Below are positions 51,607 through 60,941 of a stretch of 64,000 bases of DNA, piece after piece. Under the pieces are notes generated by a model. The model was not told where the DNA came from and made no database searches. It saw nothing but the letters and a program-made list of their open reading frames with translations. How positions within the stretch are numbered: the stretch's first letter is position 1; the number at the start of each line of letters is the position of its first letter. The position numbers and the translations under genes are program-made. The stretch lies in contig JAGARR010000011.1 in the NCBI GenBank assembly GCA_017622135.1, positions 62,001 to 126,000 of the forward strand, in the 5' to 3' direction. This DNA comes from Spirochaetaceae bacterium. GTDB taxonomy: Bacteria > Spirochaetota > Spirochaetia > Treponematales > Treponemataceae.

Positions 51607-52742
51607 GGCTGGATGAACTGTACAAGATCGTCCGCAGAAATTGGATTGTCAAGCTGGTGTGCTTTGTGCTGGCGGTCTTCATCTATTTCTTCTATTTTGT
51701 GGCTACACTCAAGGTCAAGTCATTGGTGGTGCCCTTACAGGTTTCGGCCCATGGACTCATGATGCCGGCGGAAAACACCCCGTCCCACGTGAAGGTTTCT
51801 GTCAAGGCTCATCCTCAGGATCTGCCTCGAATTTCAGAGCAGAATATTGCCACCTACCTGAACCTGGACTATTACACAGAGCCTGGGGAATATGACGTCC
51901 CCATTGAGATTATCCTGTCCCCAGACATTATGGGAATCGATTCCATGGAGGTAAAGGTGGATCAGGGAAGTGTCAGGCTGGCCATTGCTCCCAAGGCCCG
52001 TGCTCAGCTTCCCGTTACCGCCAACCTCCAGGGAACTCCTGCATCAGGATACGAGATTGTTGACGTAAGCGTCACTCCCTCCACCATTGGTGTTTTCGGC
52101 GTGGAGACATTGCTGGAGTCCATGGATTCCATCGTGACGGAGCAGATTCAGGTGGACGGACGAAAGACCTCCTTTTCTCAGACTGTGGCGATTCATCGGG
52201 ACAACAGTCTGGTGACCTATGACGATGACTCAGTGAAGGTGACGGTGGATATCCAGCCCATCACCATGACCAGAAGGATTGTGGATCAGACGGTGTACCT
52301 GTATGGGGTGCATCCTCTGTTTGCTGCCCACGCCGACCCCCAGATGATAACCTTTACCCTCAGGGGCAACCAGAACCAGCTGGGCTCCTTCGTTCCGGAG
52401 CTTCATACGGTTCGGTTGGACTGCTCCACCATTACAGAGCCTGGCACCTATGTGCTGCCGGTGGAGGTGGTACTGCCCGATGGTATCCGGCTTGTTTCCC
52501 AAAGCGACCGGACTGCCACAGTCTCCATTGTCCCTGCTGGAGAGGAAACTGAGACTGACAAGGTTGTGGAAGTGATTGAAGAAAAGGATGTTGCGGGGCA
52601 GAGCGATGGTGAGGTGCGAGCAGAAGGAGCGGAGGATGCGGAGCAGTCTGATACTGCCGGACAGGCCAGTGCTCCTGGACAGGATGAGTCCGAAACTTCA
52701 GTCTCTGAGACTGAAATCTTGGAAGAAGGTTCCGGCGTGTGA
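51603..52742 (+). CDS. cdaR: CdaR, YbbR-domain regulator of diadenylate cyclase
   Basis: 379 residues, ATGA overlap with cdaA. One N-terminal TM helix (IVKLVCFVLAVFIYFFYFV) and an extracytoplasmic part of three to four YbbR repeats (for example QLPVTANLQGTPASGYEIVDVSVTPSTIGVFG). The last 75 residues are a low-complexity Glu/Asp/Ser/Ala tail, as seen in many spirochetal surface proteins. CdaR modulates CdaA activity in Firmicutes; the same relation is inferred here. Confidence 0.9.
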   Translation: MRLDELYKIVRRNWIVKLVCFVLAVFIYFFYFVATLKVKSLVVPLQVSAHGLMMPAENTPSHVKVSVKAHPQDLPRISEQNIATYLNLDYYTEPGEYDVPIEIILSPDIMGIDSMEVKVDQGSVRLAIAPKARAQLPVTANLQGTPASGYEIVDVSVTPSTIGVFGVETLLESMDSIVTEQIQVDGRKTSFSQTVAIHRDNSLVTYDDDSVKVTVDIQPITMTRRIVDQTVYLYGVHPLFAAHADPQMITFTLRGNQNQLGSFVPELHTVRLDCSTITEPGTYVLPVEVVLPDGIRLVSQSDRTATVSIVPAGEETETDKVVEVIEEKDVAGQSDGEVRAEGAEDAEQSDTAGQASAPGQDESETSVSETEILEEGSGV

Positions 52743-52791
52743 TTTCACTCTCTTTGACCTTTCCTTTTGCCGACAATATGACAGGAACAGG

Positions 52792-53190
52792 ATGCCTATG
52801 ATTGTGGGAATCGGGGTGGATGTGGTTCAGATTGACCGCTTCCTTCCTTGGGTGGAGAACATGGCCTTGGCAGGCCGCTTCTTTTCGGAGCAGGAGCTGG
52901 CTGGACTGCAAGGAAGGCAGGATTTGGCCCAAGCGCTGGCTGTCCGTTTTGCCGCCAAGGAGGCCTTTGGAAAGGCTCTGGGAACAGGCTTGCGGAATCT
53001 GGTGCTGAAGGATATCCAGATCTTGCAGGATGATTTTGGAAAGCCCTTTTTTGATTTGGTGGGAACTGCCCGGAAGCTGTTCCTGGCTGCCGGAGCTTCT
53101 GCTGCCCACCTGTCCTTGAGCCATGACGGAAATTATGGCATTGCCCATGTGGTTTTAGAATCAGGAAATTCGGAGGAAAAAATATGTTGA
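52792..53190 (+). CDS. acpS: Holo-[acyl-carrier-protein] synthase
   Basis: Transfers 4'-phosphopantetheine from CoA to ACP. 132 residues; ATG 52792 with AGGA upstream, ATG 52798 as an alternative. IVGIGVDVVQIDRF carries the metal-binding D10 and RFAAKEAFGKALGTG the second ligand E57; both are diagnostic. Overlaps the next gene by 7 bases. ORF codons upstream to 52576 belong to cdaR in another frame. Confidence 0.93.
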   Translation: MPMIVGIGVDVVQIDRFLPWVENMALAGRFFSEQELAGLQGRQDLAQALAVRFAAKEAFGKALGTGLRNLVLKDIQILQDDFGKPFFDLVGTARKLFLAAGASAAHLSLSHDGNYGIAHVVLESGNSEEKIC

Positions 53191-54092
53191 GAAGCAGCAA
53201 AAAAAAGGTAGATAGCGGCAAGAAACCCGCCATTTCATTTTATACAAAAGAAAAAATGACTTGTACTGTCTGCCGCAAGCCCTTCCCTCGGGAGGAGATG
53301 CTCAGTGGTAGCGGCCGCATGATTGCCGGAGAGCTGACCGACGAGCTCCACCGTGTTTTCGAGCCATCGGCAAAGTACGGACAGATCTATCCCTTGATCT
53401 ATTCGGTGGGCGCCTGTCCTAACTGTCATACTGCCCTGTTCTGGAATGACTTCAAGCCTCTGACGGCGGCCGAGGCGGATGAGTTGCTGTATCAGGATGA
53501 GGAGCGGCGGAAGACTGTCTCCACCATCTTCCCTCACTACAATCTGAATCGGGAGCGTACCGTCTTTGACGGTGCCGCCATGTACTATCTGGCTCTGTTG
53601 ACCTATGAGCAGATGCCGAAAAGCTATTCCCCCACCATCAAGAAGGGGATAATCTCCCTGCGGCTGGCCTGGTTGTGTGGCTATCTCCACAAGCTGATGC
53701 CGGACAGAAACTACGACTATGTCCAGCAGGTGTTCTACCGCAAGGCTCTCTTTTTCTATCCGTTGGCATTGGAGTATGAGACCGGGCGGGTGGAGAGTCT
53801 TGCCGGCGTTGCCCACTATGGTCCTGACATTGACAAGAACTATGGCTACGATGGGGTCATCTATCTTTCCGGCCTCCTGGAGTATAAGTATGGACAGCGG
53901 GAGGACATTCCCGCCCGCCTGAAAAAGCTGGACGAGAACAAGCGTGCCATCGCCCGAATCTTTGGACTGGGAAAGTCCACCAAGGAAAAGCCGGGTCCCC
54001 TGCTGGAGCATTCCCGCAATCTCTACGACAATCTTACCAAGGAGCTGAAGGATGCCTCCGAGATTGATTTCCTTGATGATGACGAGGAGTAG
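53184..54092 (+). CDS. DUF2225 protein
   Basis: 302 residues. Two CxxC pairs near the N-terminus (CTVCRKPFPREEM and CPNCHTALFWNDF) form a zinc-ribbon-like site, followed by a helical repeat domain (YYLALLTYEQMPKSYSPTIKKGIISLRLAWLCGYLHKL) with TPR-like periodicity. The family is uncharacterised. Coupled to acpS by overlap and followed by truA after 8 bases. Confidence 0.8.
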   Translation: MLRSSKKKVDSGKKPAISFYTKEKMTCTVCRKPFPREEMLSGSGRMIAGELTDELHRVFEPSAKYGQIYPLIYSVGACPNCHTALFWNDFKPLTAAEADELLYQDEERRKTVSTIFPHYNLNRERTVFDGAAMYYLALLTYEQMPKSYSPTIKKGIISLRLAWLCGYLHKLMPDRNYDYVQQVFYRKALFFYPLALEYETGRVESLAGVAHYGPDIDKNYGYDGVIYLSGLLEYKYGQREDIPARLKKLDENKRAIARIFGLGKSTKEKPGPLLEHSRNLYDNLTKELKDASEIDFLDDDEE

Positions 54093-54100
54093 GGGCTGGA

Positions 54101-54964
54101 ATGAACATCCCTCCTGTTGAAGCTGACTCTCCTCTACACGTCGCAACTCCTGCCAGCTTCCAAGAGGAGTGCCCGCCTGAAACTGGGGGGCGCAAGAACA
54201 TCCACCTCACCATTTCCTATGACGGAACGAATTTTTGTGGCTGGCAGCGGCAGGACAAGGCTGCGGCGGGAAGACCGGTTCGCACTGTTCAGGGGGAACT
54301 GGAGCGGGCCTTGGAAAAGCTTGCCAAGGAGCCGGTGGAGGTCATTGGTTCAGGCCGCACGGATTCTGGTGTCCATGCTTATGGTCAGGCGGCAAACTTC
54401 TTCTCACCCATCAGGTCCATGGGGGCGGAAAGCTATGTTCCTGCCCTCAACAGCCTGCTGCCCAAGGATATACGGGTGCGTTCAGCTCGCCTGGCGGACA
54501 GCAGCTTTCACTCCCGGTTTTCTGCCACCTCCAGAAGCTACCGGTACTTTCTGTACCCAAACCTGACGCCGCCAGCCCATCTGATGAACTACATCTGGCC
54601 CCTCCGTCGTAGTCCCAATCTAAGGGTACTGAACAAGATGGCCGCCTGCCTTCAGGGAGAGCTGGACTGCACCACCTTTGCCGCAGCTGGGGATGCCAGC
54701 CCCTCCAAATTCCGCTACATCGAGTCTGCGGTGTTCTATCCCCAGGGCGACCAAATTGTATTTGAGATTGCGGCCAATGCCTTCCTCTGGAAGATGGTGC
54801 GCTCCATTGTGGGTTCCTTGGTATTTTACGAGGCTCAGGGACGAAATGGAGCCTTCTTCAAGGAGATTCTGGAGGCACGGGACAGGAGTCTGGCAGGACC
54901 CACCGCTCCTCCTCAGGGCCTATTTCTCTGGAATGTAAATTTTGATGGTATTCGCCGCCATTAA
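54101..54964 (+). CDS. truA: tRNA pseudouridine synthase A
   Basis: Forms pseudouridine at 38-40 of tRNA. 287 residues. The catalytic aspartate is D88 in GSGRTDSGVHAYGQ; ISYDGTNFCGWQRQ opens the fold and FLWKMVRSIVGSLV is the conserved C-terminal helix. A 31-residue N-terminal extension (Pro/Ser/Glu-rich) precedes the usual start point; no alternative in-frame start lies at the fold boundary. Followed by an AT-rich gap with no clear terminator. Confidence 0.95.
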   Translation: MNIPPVEADSPLHVATPASFQEECPPETGGRKNIHLTISYDGTNFCGWQRQDKAAAGRPVRTVQGELERALEKLAKEPVEVIGSGRTDSGVHAYGQAANFFSPIRSMGAESYVPALNSLLPKDIRVRSARLADSSFHSRFSATSRSYRYFLYPNLTPPAHLMNYIWPLRRSPNLRVLNKMAACLQGELDCTTFAAAGDASPSKFRYIESAVFYPQGDQIVFEIAANAFLWKMVRSIVGSLVFYEAQGRNGAFFKEILEARDRSLAGPTAPPQGLFLWNVNFDGIRRH

Positions 54965-55000
54965 AGTCATTTTTTGTCTGTTTTTTTCTATAAAAACTTG

Positions 55001-55029
55001 TTATTAAAAATCAATTATGTTAGTATAGT
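55001..55029 (+). promoter_or_regulatory. Candidate promoter of the InlB-repeat lipoprotein gene
   Basis: TTATTA (55001-55006), 17 bases, TATAGT (55024-55029). Four and five matches. TTGTTA at 54998-55003 is a possible alternative -35. Confidence 0.4.
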
Positions 55030-55076
55030 AAAATGCTAGGAAATATCTTATGGAATCAAAAATATAAGGTAGGTGC

Positions 55077-57011
55077 ATGACGGGATTGTTTTTTGCAAGA
55101 ATAAGAGCAATTCTCCTTCGCTCTTTCTTTGTGTGCTTTTGTGGTGTTTTTTTCAGTTGCGAGATGTATACGGATGACATTTTTTTCTCTCAGAATCAGA
55201 ATGTAAAGAACCAGGGGTTTGGAAGGCTTGAGCTGAGTGTTGAGTCTCAGCAGGCCAATGATTTTGGATTTACCTGCATTCCTACCGGTGTTACCACCTC
55301 CATCACTGCGTATTTCTCAAATCTTGATGCTTCAGAATCTGATGTCACTATAGGTGAGATTGGCAGTTCATCGAGTGCCATTCGGATTTCAAGATCTGTG
55401 CTGCCTCTTGCCTCTGTCGTCCAGTCAGACTCAGGTATGCTTCAGGTGGCTTTGGCAGCTGCCGACATAAGCATGGAGCATACCGATTTTACTATTGTCT
55501 TTGTCCCTGTCAGCAGCTCCGGTTCTGCTGTCCAGCCCCAATCAATGACTTTGAGATATAACACTCCTCCGGCTGAGCCTCTGGGTGTGGTTCCTGACTT
55601 GGAGGGGAATCTGAAGTTGATTACCACTGAGGTTTGGGACGTGGTGTCAGACACTGGCGACAAAAGCAAGGATGGATATATTTTTTGGGCGTGGCCCAAG
55701 GGAATGACCATCTTGGCTGGTTGTGACCAGCGCCTTCCTGATTGTATCTCCACCTTTGTTTTGAATGGCAGGGCGTATACTCCTGCAGAGTGCTCGACTG
55801 GTGTTGTCCTCCAATGTGAAGAAGGAAAGGAGTATGATGTCTATCGCCTCTATGTTGGCCATAAATCGTCAGTGGAGCTTTATGCCAAGGATGTGGAGAG
55901 CGTGCGGGGAGCCTCCGTGGCGTCGGGGATGGAGTTTGTTGAGATGTCTTTGAATGCGTCGGGAGGTTCTTTCGAAGGGATAGAAGAGCAAACGACGACT
56001 TTTTTCTACAAGCAAGGTATTGAATGTAACCTTTCTGATTTGCCTGTTCCTGTCATGGAAGGGTATGCATTCAGCGGCTGGAGCGTTGCTGGTACTGATA
56101 CGCTACTCTCCTTTCCGTTTCTGTTGGAGGAGGATGTGGCTTTGGCTGCCCTGTGGCAGAATCCTGCTACTGTGGGAGAAGTTCGTGACTTGCAGGGACT
56201 TTTCAATCCTGAGGATGGTGTTGTTGTTCTAACTTGGAATCACCCCTATGTTCTGGATGTTGCAGGCTTGCGGATAGTTCTGCAGGGTGAGGGTGTTGTG
56301 CAGAAGCAATTTGTTGGTAGTGATGCGAATGAGATTTTGTTTGAGGGTGTTGAAAGGGATACTGGAGAGTATTTGGTCACTGTTGCTATTATTGATTCTG
56401 ACGGTAATGAGAGTCCCGGTTTGAGTACTACTGTTTCCAGTAACACGGAATTCTATGACGAGGTGGGAAATCTTCAGGCAATTGTGTTGTCTGATAGGAT
56501 TGATTTTTTTTGGACCTCACCTCCAAAGGATGATATTTCCCATATTTTGCTAACCTGTCATGGACAAGAGGGTGAGATTATCGGCAATCCTCATACTGTG
56601 GATAAAAGTGAACGTTCAACCTCCATTTTGATAGAGGATAATTGGCCAAAAATCTTCCATTTTCATACGGTAGATTCGGAGGGAATGGTCAGTGAAGGTA
56701 TGGTCATGTACACCATTGCTTTAGAGATTGATGGTGATTCCGATTCGATTGACCGTCGACTGGTGGTTCCTGCCAATATACCGCTTGAGTCATCCCCTTC
56801 ATATTACCTGCTGGATACACCTGTTAGGGAAGGATTCATTTTTGACGGCTGGTATGCGGATGACACCCTTGAGCATTTTTACGATCTGTCTGTACCACCA
56901 ACGGAAACTTCATGCCTGTTCGCCAAGTGGATATACCCAGAGAGTCAGACGGGGATGGCTAAAAAAAATCCTGATGAGCAGGTTCTATCTTTGACTGTCG
57001 AATCAGACTAG
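55077..57011 (+). CDS. InlB-repeat lipoprotein with Fn3-like domains
   Basis: 644 residues; ATG 55077 with AAGGTAGG upstream. Signal peptide ending in lipobox VFFS-C28. Two InlB_B/Listeria-Bacteroides repeats are visible: FFYKQGIECNLSDLPVPVMEGYAFSGWS near residue 310 and a copy near the end ending VREGFIFDGWYADDTLEHFYDLS. Fn3-like strands (VRDLQGLFNPEDGVVVLTWNHP; DEVGNLQAIVLSDRIDFFWTSPP) lie between. Such proteins are surface-exposed in other treponemes; ligand unknown. Overlaps convergent priA by 4 bases. Confidence 0.75.
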   Translation: MTGLFFARIRAILLRSFFVCFCGVFFSCEMYTDDIFFSQNQNVKNQGFGRLELSVESQQANDFGFTCIPTGVTTSITAYFSNLDASESDVTIGEIGSSSSAIRISRSVLPLASVVQSDSGMLQVALAAADISMEHTDFTIVFVPVSSSGSAVQPQSMTLRYNTPPAEPLGVVPDLEGNLKLITTEVWDVVSDTGDKSKDGYIFWAWPKGMTILAGCDQRLPDCISTFVLNGRAYTPAECSTGVVLQCEEGKEYDVYRLYVGHKSSVELYAKDVESVRGASVASGMEFVEMSLNASGGSFEGIEEQTTTFFYKQGIECNLSDLPVPVMEGYAFSGWSVAGTDTLLSFPFLLEEDVALAALWQNPATVGEVRDLQGLFNPEDGVVVLTWNHPYVLDVAGLRIVLQGEGVVQKQFVGSDANEILFEGVERDTGEYLVTVAIIDSDGNESPGLSTTVSSNTEFYDEVGNLQAIVLSDRIDFFWTSPPKDDISHILLTCHGQEGEIIGNPHTVDKSERSTSILIEDNWPKIFHFHTVDSEGMVSEGMVMYTIALEIDGDSDSIDRRLVVPANIPLESSPSYYLLDTPVREGFIFDGWYADDTLEHFYDLSVPPTETSCLFAKWIYPESQTGMAKKNPDEQVLSLTVESD

Positions 57012-59029
57012 AACAAATTCACCGGATCTACATCAACCTCTATGTACACCTTCTGGGCTACCTTGTAGCCGTAGATGATTCTTTGGCATAGCCTCTGGAG
57101 GGGAGTGATTTCTCTACCACGGAGGAGGATCTGCCAGCGGTGGTTCGTGGCAACCATGGCCAGGGGGCATTCCGAAGGACCCAGTACATCCACCAGCAAT
57201 CCATGCTGCTGAATCTCGCCGTACAGTATTTCGGCTACCTCCTGGGCAGCTCCCCTGGCTTCTGCAAGGCTTGCGGAGCGGAATACCAGTCGCACCAACC
57301 GGGTGAAGGGCGGGAAGCCGAGGATTTCCCGCTGCTGTATCTCCTGCTGGTAAAAGCCCTGCACGTCACTCTTGCAGGCATAGGCTATGGCTTCCCGCTG
57401 GGGACTGAAGCTCTGGACAATGACCTTTCCGTCGGGAAAAAATCTCCCCGCCCTTCCTGCCACCTGGGTGATGAGGGAAAAGGTTCGCTCAGCTGCCCTG
57501 AAATCCGGCATGTTCAGTCCCATGTCTGCCATCACCACACCCACCAGCTTCAGGTTGGGAAAGTTCAGACCCTTGGCCACCATTTGGGTTCCCAGCAATA
57601 TGTCGATCTGGCCCTCACGGAAGGCCCGCAGCCGTTCCTGCAGCTCTCCCTTCTTGGTGATGCTGTCGGTGTCGATGCGGCTGATGCGGGCGCCGGGGAA
57701 TTTGGCCGCTGTCTCCGCCTCGATGAATTCGGTGCCAAAGCCTGAGTATCCCACGTCCAGGGAGCCACATTGAGGGCAGAGGGTTGGGGGCGCCATAGTC
57801 CAGCCGCAGTAGTGGCAGCGCAGCCGTCCTTGGGACTTGTGGTAGGTGAGGGCCACGGAACAGTTCTTGCATTTCAGCTGGTAGTCACAGAGGTTGCAGC
57901 GGAAGAAGTGGGTGAAGCCCCGTCGGTTTAGGAAGAGGATGGTCTGGCGGCCTTCCTTGAGGGTGGCCCTGATTTCCTTTGTCAGCAGGGGGGAAAGGCA
58001 GCCGCCGTCCTTGTTGTGGCTCAAATCCACGCAGGTAATCTCCGGCTCCTTGCCGCCGGCCAGGCGTGCAGTAAGCCGGTGGCTCTGGAATTTTCCTGTC
58101 TCCATAAGGTGCCAGGCCTCCACCGAAGGGGTGGCGCTGCCCATCACCAGGGGAATGGAGGTCTGGGTGCAGCGGTGCATGGCCACCTGTCGGGCGTGGT
58201 AGCGGGGGGTGTTGCCGGACTTGTAGGAGCCGTCATGCTCCTCGTCGATGATGATGAGCCCCAGGTTGGGTACTGGTGCGAATACGGCGCTGCGGACACC
58301 GATGACCACCGTGGCCTCCTGGTTGATGATGCGCCGCCATTCCTTGAGCCGCTGGCTTGGGGTGAGGTTGGAATGGAGGATGGCCACGGTGTCTCCAAAC
58401 CGGCGCACCACTGACTCCACCACCTGATGGGTAAGGCTGATTTCCGGTACCAGATAGATGACACCCTTTCCCTGACTCAAAAGTCGTTCCGCCACGGAGA
58501 GGAAAACCTCCGTCTTGCCGGTGCCGGTGGGGCCGTAGAGATAATGGATGCCACTGGACTGGCAGATGGCCTCCACCGCCTGCTGCTGCTGTTGGGACAA
58601 GTCTCGGGGCTGGAATTCCAGTCCCCCGTCGCTGAATGACAGGTGGGGGCCTTCCGTCTCCCTCCTGCCAGATGGAATCATGGTGGCCAGGGCCTCTCCT
58701 TGGGTGCACAGATAGAACCCTGCCATCCATGCCGCCAGCTGTATGTGCTCCTGGGTGAAAATCGGCTCCTGGTCTAGGACCTTCAGGATGGGCTTTATTT
58801 TCTCAATGGGAACCGAAAGGTTTTCCGGCACTGCTTGGTGGAGGGCCACCACAAAGGCTGTCATCCGTCGATTGCCGAATCGTACTTCCACCCGCTTGCC
58901 CACCGCCACCTGTTCTGCCAGCTCCGGCGGACAGCTGTAGGTGAAGCTTTGGGGCAGGGGAACATTCACCAGGGTTTCAATGTAGAGGGGTGCTGCGGAC
59001 ATCTCGTTCTGGGGCTGGAGGGAAGGCAC
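57008..59029 (-). CDS. priA: Primosomal helicase PriA
   Basis: Restarts stalled replication forks. 673 residues from GTG 59029, supported by GGGAG 6 bases upstream at the end of the udg gene; ATG 59002 is the alternative. N-terminal 3'-binding domain, then Walker A GPTGTGKTEVF at about 167, DEEHDGSYK at about 263, and the zinc-binding region CNLCDYQLKCKNCSVALTYHKSQGRLRCHYCGW ending CPQCGS, with eight cysteines. LLGTQMVAKGLNFPNLKLVGV and QVAGRAGRFFPDGKV are helicase motifs. Confidence 0.95.
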   Translation of the reverse strand: MPSLQPQNEMSAAPLYIETLVNVPLPQSFTYSCPPELAEQVAVGKRVEVRFGNRRMTAFVVALHQAVPENLSVPIEKIKPILKVLDQEPIFTQEHIQLAAWMAGFYLCTQGEALATMIPSGRRETEGPHLSFSDGGLEFQPRDLSQQQQQAVEAICQSSGIHYLYGPTGTGKTEVFLSVAERLLSQGKGVIYLVPEISLTHQVVESVVRRFGDTVAILHSNLTPSQRLKEWRRIINQEATVVIGVRSAVFAPVPNLGLIIIDEEHDGSYKSGNTPRYHARQVAMHRCTQTSIPLVMGSATPSVEAWHLMETGKFQSHRLTARLAGGKEPEITCVDLSHNKDGGCLSPLLTKEIRATLKEGRQTILFLNRRGFTHFFRCNLCDYQLKCKNCSVALTYHKSQGRLRCHYCGWTMAPPTLCPQCGSLDVGYSGFGTEFIEAETAAKFPGARISRIDTDSITKKGELQERLRAFREGQIDILLGTQMVAKGLNFPNLKLVGVVMADMGLNMPDFRAAERTFSLITQVAGRAGRFFPDGKVIVQSFSPQREAIAYACKSDVQGFYQQEIQQREILGFPPFTRLVRLVFRSASLAEARGAAQEVAEILYGEIQQHGLLVDVLGPSECPLAMVATNHRWQILLRGREITPLQRLCQRIIYGYKVAQKVYIEVDVDPVNLF

Positions 59030-59032
59030 CTG

Positions 59033-59881
59033 CTACTCCCTGCTGCCATTCTCTTGGCCTAACTGTTGCAAAAATGGCTGGTCATAGTCCGGAAGGATTT
59101 TTGTCAGGTGGCTTTTGAATAGCTTCAAGTCCTCCCAGGCAGGTCGCTTAAGGTCCTGGTTCCGTAGCAGGGCGCTGGGATGATAGGTGGCCATCAGGGG
59201 AATGGAATTGTAGTCCAAGAGCCGTCCCCGCAGCTGTCCGATTCCCTGACTGGTACCCAGCAGGTTCTGTATGGCAATGCGTCCCACCGCCAGAATCATG
59301 GCAGGTTTCAGGATGGCGATCTGGGCCTCCAGATAGGAGCGGCAGGCATCGCTTTCCTCTGGCTCCGGGTCACGATTTCGTGGGGGGCGGCATTTGACGA
59401 TGTTGGCAATGTAGCAGTTGGTGCTGCGGGAAAGGTTGATGGCCGCCAGCATCTTGTCCAGCAGCTTGCCCGCCACTCCAACAAAGGGCAGGCCCTGGGC
59501 ATCCTCATCGGCTCCCGGCCCCTCCCCGACAACCAGCACTGCAGGATGCAGCACTCCGGCTCCTGGCACTGCCTGGGTGCGTCCCTGGCTGAGCTTGCAC
59601 CGCTTGCACAGGCGGATCTGCTCCTCCAGTCGGCCGATTGCCTCCTGTCGCTGGGCCTGCATCTGCTGACTTACTGGCTCAAAGGCGGTCGTCCTGTCGG
59701 CATCCGTCCATTCCGGCTCAAGATGCGGGGCTTGGTTCTGCTCCGCTAGAGGGGGAGGTACAGTCACATCATCCTGAAAGTCGGGAATGGCCTTGTCAAA
59801 GCTGGCGGAAGGATAGCCCTGGTGCCAGGCAGACAGGGTACGAAGCAGGGAATAGAGCTGATGTTTCTCTTGGGCAGTCAT
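59033..59881 (-). CDS. Uracil-DNA glycosylase, family 4-like, iron-sulfur
   Basis: 282 residues from ATG 59881. Removes uracil from DNA. CKRCKLSQGRTQAVPGAG supplies cysteines of a 4Fe-4S cluster, VVGEGPGADEDAQGLPFVGVAGKLL is motif 1 (GEGPG in place of GEAPG), NIVKCRPPRNRDPEPEE follows, and TYHPSALLRN is motif 2. The start is chosen because three consecutive ATG codons (59887, 59884, 59881) follow a promoter, and only 59881 leaves the spacing seen in other leaderless genes here. Directly upstream of priA, whose Shine-Dalgarno lies in its stop region. Confidence 0.85.
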   Translation of the reverse strand: MTAQEKHQLYSLLRTLSAWHQGYPSASFDKAIPDFQDDVTVPPPLAEQNQAPHLEPEWTDADRTTAFEPVSQQMQAQRQEAIGRLEEQIRLCKRCKLSQGRTQAVPGAGVLHPAVLVVGEGPGADEDAQGLPFVGVAGKLLDKMLAAINLSRSTNCYIANIVKCRPPRNRDPEPEESDACRSYLEAQIAILKPAMILAVGRIAIQNLLGTSQGIGQLRGRLLDYNSIPLMATYHPSALLRNQDLKRPAWEDLKLFKSHLTKILPDYDQPFLQQLGQENGSRE

Positions 59882-59888
59882 CATCATG

Positions 59889-59917
59889 ATGATATACCAA
59901 AGGCTGGCTTTGTGCAA
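59889..59917 (-). promoter_or_regulatory. Promoter of the uracil-DNA glycosylase gene (leaderless type)
   Basis: On the minus strand TTGCAC (59917-59912), 17 bases, TATCAT (59894-59889). The -10 ends 7 bases before ATG 59881. Confidence 0.5.
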
Positions 59918-60002
59918 GGAAGCTGGCACAGTGGATGGAAGGGGAGGCTTTTTGTGTCAATTCTTCCAACAAATGGAAAATCCTTGAAAAATTCACCATG
60001 CC

Positions 60003-60030
60003 TTGACATGTTTTTTCCTATAAGTATAAT
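60003..60030 (+). promoter_or_regulatory. Consensus promoter of yebC
   Basis: TTGACA (60003-60008), 16 bases, TATAAT (60025-60030): both hexamers match the sigma-70 consensus exactly. Confidence 0.85.
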
Positions 60031-60076
60031 AGATACGTAATTTTTTTGAAAAAGCATCTACAAACAAGGAGTTCCC

Positions 60077-60817
60077 ATGTCAGGACATAGTAAATGGGCC
60101 ACCATCAAGCACGCAAAGGGTGCAGCAGACGCCAAGCGTGGCCAGTTGTTCACAAAGTTCATCAAGGAAATCTCTATTGCCGCCCGTATGGGTGGTGGAG
60201 ATCCTGCCGCCAATCCCCGGTTGCGCACCGCCATTCTCAAGGCCCGTGCCGCCAACATGCCCAAGGACAACATCGAGCGGGCAATCAAGAAGGGTACCGG
60301 TGAGTTGGGTGGATCTACCTACGAGGAGAAGCTCTACGAGGGATATGGACCCGGTGGTGTTGCCATTCTGGTGGAGGTTCTTACGGACAACAACAACCGT
60401 GCCGCTGCCAATGTCCGCAACATCTTCTCCAAGAGTGGTGGAAATCTGGGTGCCACAGGTTCCGTAGCCTATATGTTCAATCGCAAGGGTGTCATCGAGT
60501 ACGATGCAGAAGTGGTGAGCGAGGATGAGGTGATGGATGTGGCTCTGGAGGCTGGTGCCGACGACATTGTGACAGAGGACGGAATCATCACTGTCACCAC
60601 CGACCCCGCTTCTTTCGAGAGTGTACTGGAGGTGCTCCAGGGCAAGGGCTATGAATCTGTTTCCGCAGAGGTAGCCATGGTTCCCGATATGTACTCCGCC
60701 GTTGACACTGAGACTGCAACCAAGCTGCAGAAGCTCATCGACCGTCTTGAGGAGGATGACGATGTGCAGAATGTCTACACTAATGCCGACTTCCCGGAAG
60801 GCTTTGGTGCCGAATAA
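60077..60817 (+). CDS. yebC: YebC/PmpR-family protein
   Basis: 246 residues with AAGGAG upstream. [25 protein letters not shown] and [34 protein letters not shown] are the family's N-terminal signature. Earlier called a transcriptional regulator; recent work links YebC-type proteins to relief of ribosome stalling at proline runs. Strong promoter and terminator around it. ruvC follows after the terminator. Confidence 0.95.
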   Translation: MSGHSKWATIKHAKGAADAKRGQLFTKFIKEISIAARMGGGDPAANPRLRTAILKARAANMPKDNIERAIKKGTGELGGSTYEEKLYEGYGPGGVAILVEVLTDNNNRAAANVRNIFSKSGGNLGATGSVAYMFNRKGVIEYDAEVVSEDEVMDVALEAGADDIVTEDGIITVTTDPASFESVLEVLQGKGYESVSAEVAMVPDMYSAVDTETATKLQKLIDRLEEDDDVQNVYTNADFPEGFGAE

Positions 60818-60900
60818 ACCATCCTATCGACGGGGATTGCAAAGGGTTCCCGGTTCTGTGGATGAGCCTGGACTCGGTGAGACTGCCGGGTCCAGCAAGG

Positions 60901-60926
60901 CCGGAGCGTTTGGCTCCGGTTTTTTT
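60901..60926 (+). terminator. Terminator between yebC and ruvC
   Basis: CCGGAGC (60901-60907) with GCTCCGG (60913-60919), loop GTTTG, then seven T (60920-60926). It ends 15 bases before the ruvC GTG. Confidence 0.85.
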
Positions 60927-60941
60927 GTCTCTGGTCAGGGG

